In this document: in pieces, positions 1 to 4,776 of the stretch
Layout of the letters: every line of letters begins with the position of its first letter
How positions within the stretch are numbered: position 1 is the stretch's first letter
Source: Candidatus Aminicenantota bacterium
GTDB taxonomy: Bacteria; Acidobacteriota; Aminicenantia; Aminicenantales; Aminicenantaceae
Direction of reading: 5' to 3'
DNA length: 5,075 bases
Assembly (NCBI GenBank): GCA_030670375.1
Contig: DAOVBT010000188.1
Location: forward strand, 1-5,075
Translations under genes and position numbers: made by a program
The notes under the pieces: generated by a model
What the model was told of the DNA's origin: nothing
Seen by the model: the letters and a program-made list of their open reading frames with translations, nothing else
Databases searched by the model: none

Positions 1-1530
1 AAACGTGGTAAGGACACGCACCCATTTCAAACGGCTGAGACGGAATTCAAATTGAGGGATTACAAATCCGGAAAAGTTTGCTGCAAAAACAATTTCTTGG
101 TCGACATTCTGCGGGGATTCCAACGAGGATGACAAAGACAGATCGACATCCCTTTTCTGAATCAAAAAAGGAAACTTCGCTTGGGCCTTTTCTTTTTCGT
201 CGACGACAACAACATCCACGCTGTAATACCCTTCTTCCTCAGGGAACCAGTTCCAGGTTTGCAGCCCTGAACTCTCTTGAACCACTTCCCTGTCTCCCTG
301 TTGAAACAGGATAAAAATATCCGGATAAAACTTTGCCTTGATATAACGAGTCAAAGAAAATTCATACTTTGGCAGATGGAATCCGGTGTTTTTTGCCGTG
401 AATTTGATCTCTTCATTTGGTTTGTTGGGAGATTTTTTCGAGGAGGAAAGGATTACCCTCACTATCTTTTTGAGAAACACCAATTTCCCTGTGTCATTTT
501 CCGGATCATGGAGATTGACCAACAGGAAGGGCGCTATCCAGGCGGGATTAGATTTGATTTCTTGGGAAGCATCAAAGCTGCCTCTGTTTTCTCCTGTTTG
601 TATGTCGAAACAAACTAGCTCCGGAGAAAAGGAGGAAACCACAACCTTTTTTTCGATGACTTCCACCCGATAATAGCTCCTGGAGGGAATAGAATTCCAC
701 CAAAGTATCGTCCCGGTATTTTTGTTCAAGCAGTATAAAACACAATTCCAGCACAGAAAAAATATCCGTTTCCCAGCCACAACGGGAGGAACAAAATTGG
801 GCCCACCGGAACGGATCCTCCATTTTATTTTTTGCCGTTTCAAACTCACACACTGAAGATACCGATCGTCTGTCCCGAAGAACAGGAGGTCTCCATCCAC
901 AGTGAGCGATTTCCCTATTCTACCCCCAACACCTAGCTTTCCTGAAAGTCTGCCTCTATTGTCTACAAAATAGATCGAGTGGTCATCGCATCCAAATAGC
1001 ACCTTATCTTGCCAAACGACAAGGTTGGATCGAACCGAATCATCGGCCTGGAATTGCCAGAGTAATTGCCCCGTTTCTTCATTCAGGCTGTTGAGGAGCC
1101 CTTTTTCTGTGCCGATGTAGATTTGTCCTTTGTTCACCGCGATCCCGCTCGTGATTTTGCTCACAAACGTTATTTTAGACTGAAGCTTTCCATCGCGATC
1201 TATAGAAAAAAGAGTGTTCTCACTGTCGTTGACATAAATGCGGTTCTCTGTGAGATATGGGGAGGATGATAAAGAAGCGGAAATATCCGCATGCCACAGC
1301 ATCTCCTTTTTTAGGCCGTCGAAACAGTAAACCGTTCCTTTTCTTGTGGAGAAATAGAGGAGATGACCTTCTTTTTGAATCGGGGAAATGATCTCCCCTT
1401 CATAGGACTGCTCTTGATCTTTTACAACAGGAAAAATCACCCCTATCGGATAGGGAACGATCTTAGCCTTGAATAACGAGCAGCATTGGCAGAATAGGAT
1501 CACACAAAGAAGGATTGCGGATTTTTTCAT
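1..1530 (-). CDS. Exported PQQ-like beta-propeller protein with C-terminal tandem Ig-like repeats (3' end outside window)
   Basis: The frame is open for 510 codons from ATG at 1530 to base 1 with no stop, so the C-terminus is missing. Residues 1-20 are a signal peptide: two lysines, a hydrophobic core, then Cys14, Cys16 and Cys17. A lipoprotein is possible, but no cysteine has a standard lipobox. Residues about 45-355 hold eight propeller strands of the PQQ/BamB type, seen as hydrophobic runs near 58, 98, 137, 177, 216, 256, 296 and 336, several followed by an LxW motif (LLW 157-159, ILW 275-277). Residues about 357-457 form an Ig-like domain ending in a W-x-W-x-P...G-Y-Y-S-V-D-V signature (427-440), as in triple-tyrosine or Y_Y_Y domains. 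A second copy starts near 462 and is cut by the edge. It probably acts outside the inner membrane as a binding or scaffold protein; no catalytic residues are seen and the ligand is unknown. The start is the only ATG before the signal peptide; GAAGG lies just 1 base upstream, a poor spacing. Confidence 0.85.
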   Translation of the reverse strand, partial: MKKSAILLCVILFCQCCSLFKAKIVPYPIGVIFPVVKDQEQSYEGEIISPIQKEGHLLYFSTRKGTVYCFDGLKKEMLWHADISASLSSSPYLTENRIYVNDSENTLFSIDRDGKLQSKITFVSKITSGIAVNKGQIYIGTEKGLLNSLNEETGQLLWQFQADDSVRSNLVVWQDKVLFGCDDHSIYFVDNRGRLSGKLGVGGRIGKSLTVDGDLLFFGTDDRYLQCVSLKRQKIKWRIRSGGPNFVPPVVAGKRIFFLCWNCVLYCLNKNTGTILWWNSIPSRSYYRVEVIEKKVVVSSFSPELVCFDIQTGENRGSFDASQEIKSNPAWIAPFLLVNLHDPENDTGKLVFLKKIVRVILSSSKKSPNKPNEEIKFTAKNTGFHLPKYEFSLTRYIKAKFYPDIFILFQQGDREVVQESSGLQTWNWFPEEEGYYSVDVVVVDEKEKAQAKFPFLIQKRDVDLSLSSSLESPQNVDQEIVFAANFSGFVIPQFEFRLSRLKWVRVLTTF

Positions 1531-1546
1531 GCCTTCAAAAGACCGT

Positions 1547-1555
1547 ATGATAGCA
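1547..1555 (-). promoter_or_regulatory. Candidate extended -10 promoter of the propeller gene
   Basis: Read on the minus strand, TGC followed by TATCAT (hexamer 1547-1552, TGC 1553-1555) matches an extended -10 box. No good -35 is seen at 17 bases (nearest is TGGCCT). Transcription would begin near 1540, leaving a leader of only about 10 bases before the ATG at 1530. Confidence 0.45.
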
Positions 1556-1578
1556 TTTAATCGGCGCTCAGGCCAGGG

Positions 1579-1607
1579 TTTACATAAGAAATATAAGCTG
1601 ATATTAT
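1579..1607 (+). promoter_or_regulatory. Candidate sigma-70-type promoter of the small CxxC protein gene
   Basis: TTTACA (1579-1584), a 17-base spacer, then TATTAT (1602-1607) preceded by TGA (extended -10). Both hexamers match the consensus at five of six positions with ideal spacing. The predicted start of transcription near 1614 leaves about 11 bases before the ATG at 1625. It could equally drive a small RNA. Confidence 0.55.
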
Positions 1608-1624
1608 TCGAATGATTACAAGCC

Positions 1625-1798
1625 ATGATAAATTACATCCTGCTCTATAAAATAAGAAAAAAAGTCAAAAGAATCATCAAAGAAAAAATCGCGGATGAAG
1701 AAATCGCCACAACAGAAAAATCCTGCATTGGATGTATTGCTGACGAAATAAGCTGGGAAATCTATTACCTTCTCAAAGAGAACAAAGGAGAAAAATAG
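1625..1798 (+). CDS. Probable small protein, 57 residues, with a CxxC pair (unknown function)
   Basis: The frame from ATG 1625 to TAG 1796-1798 encodes 57 residues. The first half is a basic, probably amphipathic helix (residues 1-22, with RKKVKR at 11-16). An acidic stretch follows, then Cys34-Ile-Gly-Cys37, and a second charged helix containing Trp44 and two tyrosines (47-48). The protein has 10 lysines and no membrane segment. A CxxC pair can bind a metal in a dimer or be redox active, but no family is recognised. In favour of a real gene are the good promoter just upstream, a sequence-like composition with alternating charge, and a neat fit up to rarA, which converges on it with a 1-base gap. 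Against it are the absence of a Shine-Dalgarno sequence before the ATG and the small size. It may be a leader-poor gene or a fortuitous frame. Confidence 0.5.
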   Translation: MINYILLYKIRKKVKRIIKEKIADEEIATTEKSCIGCIADEISWEIYYLLKENKGEK

Positions 1799-1799
1799 A

Positions 1800-3110
1800 T
1801 CAGGCTTTCGCTTTAGTCTTTTTTTTTAGGTCATTCCACCAATCGATTCTCTTCTTGATCTCCCTTTCCAACCCCAAGTTGCCCGGATCGTAATACTTGC
1901 GACCTTTGAATTTTTTGGGGAAAGTTTCCATATCCGTGGTTACATGCTCGAAGTCGTGGGCATACTGATAATTTTTTCCGTATCCGACATCCTTCATCAG
2001 GGAGGTTACAGGATTGCGCAGTTGAAGAGGCACAGGCTCAAAAGGACTGGATTCCACATCCTTCATGGCTTTTGCGAAGGCAACATAGGCTCTGTTGCTC
2101 TTGGGAGCTGAGGCAAGATAGATGACGGCCTCTGCCAAAGCCAATTCTCCCTCGGGAGAACCGACAAAATCATAAGCATCCTTGGCATTGAGGGTAAGGG
2201 TAAGGGCGTGAGGATCTGCCAGGCCGATATCCTCCGATGCAAAACGGACGAGCCTCCGGACAATATACAGGGGATCTTCTCCGGCCGCAATCATACGAGC
2301 CAGCCAATACAGAGAGGCATCCACATCACTGTTGCGAAGGCTTTTGTGGAGTGCTGAGATCAGGTTAAAATGTTCTTCTCCCTTTTTATCATACAGGAGG
2401 ATTCTTTTCTGCAGGGCTTCCTTTACCTGTTCCACCGAAATTTTGCCTTTTTTCGCGAGGGTGGCTGAAATCTCCATGGTGTTCAATGCCCGGCGGGCAT
2501 CACCGTTTGCGTAATCGATGATCATTTTGAGCGCCTGTTCCCCTATCTTCAGGCTCATTTTTCCCAATCCATCTTTTTTGTCCTTGATGGCCTCTTTGAG
2601 GATATGGGACAATGTCTCATCTGCCAGGGGTTTCAGCACCAGAACTTTCATCCTTGAAAGCAGGGGTGCGATCACTTCAAACGAGGGATTTTCCGTTGTG
2701 GAGCCAAACAGAATGATGTCCCCTTTTTCCACATAGGGCAGGAATGCACCCTGCTGGGCTTTATTGAATCTGTGCAATTCATCGATGAATATTATTGTCG
2801 GTTGACCGTACAGCTTTTTATGGCTTTGTGCTTTGGCCATAACGTCTTTGACTTCCTTTATCCCTGAAAGGACAGCGCTGAAAAACAGGCAAGGGAGATT
2901 GAACTGCTGTGCCAGGATGTATCCCAGAGTCGTTTTTCCAGAGCCGGGCGGTCCCCAGAATACGATCGAAACGAGATGATCTGCCTTGATGAGCTGAGAC
3001 AGGATCTTCCCTTGGCCTACCAGGTGCTCCTGACCGCAGAATCGCTCTAACGACTTAGGACGCATTCTCTCCGCCAGAGGAACGCGCTCCTGGCCGGTTT
3101 TATCCGTCAT
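1800..3110 (-). CDS. rarA: Replication-associated recombination protein A (RarA/MgsA), AAA+ ATPase
   Basis: RarA/MgsA (the Mgs1/WRNIP1 family) is a tetrameric DNA-dependent AAA+ ATPase related to clamp loaders that acts at stalled replication forks and gaps with SSB. All landmarks are present in the 436 residues, a usual full length. PLAERMRPKSLERFCGQEHL (11-30) is the family N-terminus. Walker A is GPPGSGKTT (53-61), Walker B IIFIDELHRF (106-115), sensor 1 GSTTENPSF (136-144) and the sensor 2 arginine region GDARRALN (203-210). The C-terminal oligomerisation domain carries SDVDASLYWLARMIAAGEDP (261-280) and RRLVRFASEDIGLADP (285-300), and ends in a lysine-rich tail. ATG 3110 is chosen because a stop codon lies two codons upstream in frame; GGAGGG (3123-3128 on the other strand) sits 12 bases before it, a long spacing. 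It is divergent from the MerR-like gene and no damage-response operator was recognised. Confidence 0.97.
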   Translation of the reverse strand: MTDKTGQERVPLAERMRPKSLERFCGQEHLVGQGKILSQLIKADHLVSIVFWGPPGSGKTTLGYILAQQFNLPCLFFSAVLSGIKEVKDVMAKAQSHKKLYGQPTIIFIDELHRFNKAQQGAFLPYVEKGDIILFGSTTENPSFEVIAPLLSRMKVLVLKPLADETLSHILKEAIKDKKDGLGKMSLKIGEQALKMIIDYANGDARRALNTMEISATLAKKGKISVEQVKEALQKRILLYDKKGEEHFNLISALHKSLRNSDVDASLYWLARMIAAGEDPLYIVRRLVRFASEDIGLADPHALTLTLNAKDAYDFVGSPEGELALAEAVIYLASAPKSNRAYVAFAKAMKDVESSPFEPVPLQLRNPVTSLMKDVGYGKNYQYAHDFEHVTTDMETFPKKFKGRKYYDPGNLGLEREIKKRIDWWNDLKKKTKAKA

Positions 3111-3134
3111 GCTCTAGATTTTCCCTCCGCATGA

Positions 3135-3162
3135 ATAATATCAGATATCCATTTAACCTGAA
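3135..3162 (-). promoter_or_regulatory. Candidate rarA promoter, -35 side inside the inverted-repeat element
   Basis: On the minus strand TGA plus TATTAT (hexamer 3135-3140) is an extended -10 box. At a 16-base spacing the -35 position reads TTCAGG (3157-3162), a weak match lying inside the left arm of the 3153-3340 inverted repeat. The 12-base block CTGATATTATTC here (3144 down to 3133) is identical to 1598-1609 on the plus strand at the small-gene promoter. Confidence 0.45.
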
Positions 3163-3185
3163 CCATTCATAAAAAATGCCGATGC
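3153..3185. repeat. Left arm of the terminal inverted repeat
   Basis: Pairs with 3308-3340 at 30 of 33 positions. The outer 11 bases (TTAACCTGAAC) are perfect, and after one mismatch another 12 bases (ATTCATAAAAAA) are perfect. Confidence 0.85.
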
Positions 3186-3204
3186 TTTTTTTACTTCACC
3201 AATA

Positions 3205-3221
3205 TCAGGAACTTATCCTGA
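3205..3221. repeat. Small hairpin TCAGGA-ACTTA-TCCTGA inside the element
   Basis: A perfect 6-bp stem with a 5-base loop. Its TCCTGA/TCAGGA sequence echoes the CCTGA of the terminal repeats, so it may be a sub-terminal protein site or a coincidence. Confidence 0.5.
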
Positions 3222-3228
3222 CATTGCT

Positions 3229-3251
3229 GAAAATGCCAAAAAAACATTTTC
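3229..3251. repeat. Small hairpin GAAAATG ... CATTTTC inside the element
   Basis: A 7-bp perfect stem (3229-3235 with 3245-3251) around a 9-base A-rich loop. It is not followed by a T run, so it is not a standard terminator. Confidence 0.45.
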
Positions 3252-3270
3252 AAGAGTACCATTCTTTCGA

Positions 3271-3282
3271 GTTTATATAAAC
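3271..3282. repeat. 12-bp perfect palindrome GTTTATATAAAC
   Basis: Perfect two-fold symmetry with no spacer, in the centre-right of the element. It has the shape of an operator for a dimeric regulator, but AT-rich palindromes also arise by chance. Confidence 0.4.
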
Positions 3283-3307
3283 CTTAAAGTTAGGGTTGGC
3301 TGGAACG

Positions 3308-3340
3308 GCATCGACGTTTTTTATGAATTGTTCAGGTTAA
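3308..3340. repeat. Right arm of the terminal inverted repeat
   Basis: Reverse complement of 3153-3185 with three mismatches. It ends 38 bases before the first possible start of the MerR-like gene. Confidence 0.85.
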
Positions 3341-3359
3341 GTGGGGAATTTCGTTTACC

Positions 3360-3388
3360 TTGACGAACAGGAGAATCCATGTTATTTT
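3360..3388 (+). promoter_or_regulatory. Candidate promoter overlapping the first ATG of the MerR-like gene
   Basis: TTGACG (3360-3365), a 17-base spacer and TATTTT (3383-3388) preceded by TGT. Transcription would begin near 3395, downstream of the ATG at 3379, so from this promoter only the ATG at 3427 could be used. Confidence 0.4.
3369..3373 (+). promoter_or_regulatory. Ribosome binding site AGGAG for the 3379 start
   Basis: AGGAG lies 5 bases before ATG 3379 and is the main argument for the longer form of the MerR-like protein. It also falls within the spacer of the competing promoter at 3360-3388. Confidence 0.5.
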
Positions 3389-3780
3389 ACAGGCTGATAC
3401 ACCCATCGGCCCAGGGTTGGACTCAGATGAAAAGTGAAAACATTCCTGAAAAACTTGTATACAAGCTGGATGAGATCAGTCGCATAGCCAGACTGGATCC
3501 CAAGGTCATCGACAACTGGGAAAAGGAATTTTATTTCATCCATGCCGGCCAGACAGCCACAGGACACAAGATTTTCAGGAAAAAGGACTTGGCTATCATC
3601 CTCCGGCTGAAGGAACTCGTCGATACACAGGGACTTACTCTTGCCGGAGCCAAAAGGCGCATCGAGGAAGAATTCGGATTGAAAAGTTCAACTTCTGTCC
3701 ACTCCGATCGGCTGAGGAAAGCCCTTTATGATGTCAGGGAGCAGTTGAAAGATCTCGCTTCTTCTCTAGAGAAAAAATAA
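3379..3780 (+). CDS. Short MerR-family transcriptional regulator
   Basis: The protein has 133 residues from this start. Residues 28-51 are the winged helix-turn-helix of the MerR type (YKLDEISRIA, then a W-E-K-E-F segment), GHKIFRKKDL (62-71) is the wing, LRLKELVDTQGLTLAGAKRRI (75-95) the second helical pair, and 108-132 a short dimerisation coiled coil. It has no cysteine and no ligand-binding C-terminal domain, so it is not a metal sensor. It fits the small MerR-like proteins encoded upstream of tRNA-Pro and surE in some deltaproteobacteria, whose target is unknown to me. The span given is the longest supported one, backed by AGGAG at 3369. The ATG at 3427 is a serious alternative: from there the protein begins MKSENIPEKL, the usual family N-terminus as I recall it, while the 16 extra residues have no known counterpart. 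MerR proteins normally distort promoters with long spacers; none is seen here. Confidence 0.9.
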   Translation: MLFYRLIHPSAQGWTQMKSENIPEKLVYKLDEISRIARLDPKVIDNWEKEFYFIHAGQTATGHKIFRKKDLAIILRLKELVDTQGLTLAGAKRRIEEEFGLKSSTSVHSDRLRKALYDVREQLKDLASSLEKK

Positions 3781-3796
3781 AAACTTTAACCTTCAC

Positions 3797-3824
3797 TTGC
3801 TAGATTTCCAATCTTTGTTATAAT
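3797..3824 (+). promoter_or_regulatory. Promoter of tRNA-Pro
   Basis: TTGCTA (3797-3802), a 16-base spacer and a perfect TATAAT (3819-3824) preceded by TGT. Transcription would begin near 3831, about 10 bases before the tRNA, which is typical of stable RNA genes. Confidence 0.7.
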
Positions 3825-3840
3825 AAATGGTCCTTTAGGT

Positions 3841-3917
3841 CGGGACGTGGCGCAGTCTGGTAGCGCACACGCTTGGGGTGCGTGGGGTCGGCGGTTCAAA
3901 TCCGCCCGTCCCGACCA
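3841..3917 (+). tRNA. tRNA-Pro, anticodon GGG (reads CCC and CCU)
   Basis: A complete cloverleaf with encoded CCA. The acceptor stem CGGGACG (3841-3847) pairs fully with CGTCCCG (3907-3913), followed by discriminator A and CCA (3915-3917). The D stem is GCGC (3850-3853) with GCGC (3863-3866). The anticodon stem CACGC/GCGTG (3868-3872, 3880-3884) encloses TTGGGGT, giving anticodon GGG at 3875-3877. The T stem GGCGG/CCGCC (3890-3894, 3902-3906) encloses TTCAAAT. The first pair C1-G72 is characteristic of bacterial proline tRNAs. It has its own promoter and lies 53 bases before surE, which might be read through from it. Confidence 0.98.
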
Positions 3918-3920
3918 TCC

Positions 3921-3949
3921 TTCACATTATGTCTGCCAAATGCTAAAAT
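3921..3949 (+). promoter_or_regulatory. Candidate surE promoter just after the tRNA
   Basis: TTCACA (3921-3926), a 17-base spacer and TAAAAT (3944-3949) preceded by TGC (extended -10). The predicted start near 3956 gives a 5' leader of about 15 bases. It would let surE be expressed independently of tRNA-Pro, from which no terminator separates it. Confidence 0.5.
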
Positions 3950-3970
3950 GCCTGTTTATTTATTGAAAAA

Positions 3971-4747
3971 ATGACAAAACCACTGATCTTGTTGACCAAT
4001 GATGATGGTTTGTATGCAGAGGGAATCTCTGTTTTGTCCGATGAACTCACAAATTTAGGTCAGATTTATGTCATCGCCCCGGATCAAGAAAAGAGCGCTT
4101 CTTCCCTGGCCCTCACGCTCCACCATCCTTTGCGGGTTAAGGCTGTTAAAAAAAATAGATATGCAGTGACCGGGACACCGGCAGACTGTGTGTACCTAGC
4201 TGTCCAGAAGTTCCTGCCTCGAATTCCCGATCTGCTCATCTCCGGGATCAATCATGGGCCGAATCTCGGACAACAGGATACCTTTTACTCCGGGACCGTA
4301 GCGGGCGCCAGACAGGGAGCTTTTCTCGACATCCCTTCGATGGCCGTTTCTCTCATTCCCGACAAGGAGGGCCATTTTTCTTTCGCTGCGGCTGCCAAGA
4401 TCGTGCACGCCCTCGCCAAGGAAATCCTGGAAAATCCCCTTCCTCAAGGAATATTTCTGAACATCAATATTCCCGCTCCTCCCTTGAGGGGTATCAAAAT
4501 CGCGCACCTCGGCCAAAAAAGGTACAATCCGCGTGTGATAGAAAAAGAGGATCCCAGAGGACGACTCTATTATTGGATAGGGACCGGGAATCCCAAGGCT
4601 ATCGGGGACGAGAACAGCGATGTCATGGTCATTAAAGACGGATACATAACCGTAACGCCTCTCCAAAACGATTCCACAGACCTATCATCTGTCCAATCTG
4701 CCAAACTCCATAAAATGCTGGAATCGCTCGAAACGGAAATCCTCTAA
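3971..4747 (+). CDS. surE: 5'/3'-nucleotidase SurE (survival protein)
   Basis: SurE is a divalent-metal phosphatase that removes phosphate from nucleoside 5' and 3' monophosphates, and in some species degrades short polyphosphate. It is cytoplasmic and linked to stationary-phase survival. The 258 residues are a normal length. Metal and active-site motifs are intact: ILLTNDDG (6-13, with Asp11 and Asp12), APDQEKS (36-42, Ser42), VTGTPADCV (66-74), SGINHGPNLG (91-100, Asn94) and YSGTVAGAR (106-114). The C-terminal SDVMVIKDGYITVTPL (216-231) matches the usual ending, where the chain folds back for dimer contacts. ATG 3971 is fixed by the family start; only A-rich sequence and no Shine-Dalgarno lies upstream, so initiation may be weak or of an atypical kind. 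The common partner pcm does not follow; instead an unrelated gene converges after 29 bases. Confidence 0.98.
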   Translation: MTKPLILLTNDDGLYAEGISVLSDELTNLGQIYVIAPDQEKSASSLALTLHHPLRVKAVKKNRYAVTGTPADCVYLAVQKFLPRIPDLLISGINHGPNLGQQDTFYSGTVAGARQGAFLDIPSMAVSLIPDKEGHFSFAAAAKIVHALAKEILENPLPQGIFLNINIPAPPLRGIKIAHLGQKRYNPRVIEKEDPRGRLYYWIGTGNPKAIGDENSDVMVIKDGYITVTPLQNDSTDLSSVQSAKLHKMLESLETEIL

Positions 4748-4763
4748 ATCTTAAGATCGCGAA

Positions 4764-4775
4764 TAATCCGGATTA
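4764..4775. repeat. 12-bp perfect palindrome between two convergent genes
   Basis: TAATCCGGATTA is a perfect palindrome with no loop, lying in the 29-base gap between surE and the convergent membrane protein gene. It is too short and lacks a spacer and a T run, so it is a weak candidate for a two-way terminator. Confidence 0.4.
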
Positions 4776-4776
4776 G

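Larger units (their letters stand above)
3153..3340. mobile_element. MITE-like element with 33-bp imperfect terminal inverted repeats
   Basis: The left arm 3153-3185 (starting TTAACCTGAAC) and the right arm 3308-3340 (ending GTTCAGGTTAA) are reverse complements at 30 of 33 positions; the mismatches are at 3164, 3177 and 3179. Homology stops sharply at both ends (3152 against 3341, and 3186 against 3307). The 122-bp centre has no credible coding frame but contains two small hairpins (3205-3221 and 3229-3251) and a 12-bp palindrome (3271-3282). The size, sharp ends and lack of coding are what a non-autonomous, transposase-dependent element would show. TTAA is at both outer ends and could be a duplicated target or part of the repeat, which one copy cannot decide. 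A long RNA hairpin with a regulatory role is the main alternative. It sits between two divergent genes and interrupts neither. Confidence 0.6.

Noticed and set aside
572..853. Open frame of 93 codons on the minus strand
   Set aside because: It lies within the propeller gene in another frame, while the main frame reads through as propeller repeats; its composition resembles no protein family.
78..1269. Several plus-strand open frames of 67-113 codons
   Set aside because: They are antisense to the continuous propeller frame and lack domain features or promoters.
1..1530. A decayed or frameshifted gene, because no complete open frame covers this stretch
   Set aside because: Translating the minus strand from 1530 gives 510 codons without a stop; the gene only looks absent because it runs off the left edge.
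1..1530. BamB outer-membrane assembly lipoprotein
   Set aside because: The propeller is similar, but the Ig-like tandem tail, the lack of a clear lipobox and the neighbours do not fit BamB.
3153..3340. CRISPR array, or an operator pair for the MerR-like protein
   Set aside because: There are only two inverted copies, not direct repeats with spacers, and 122 bases between arms is too far for one dimer site.
4196..4666. Open frame of 156 codons antisense to surE
   Set aside because: surE is unmistakable on the other strand, and the antisense translation has no recognisable feature.
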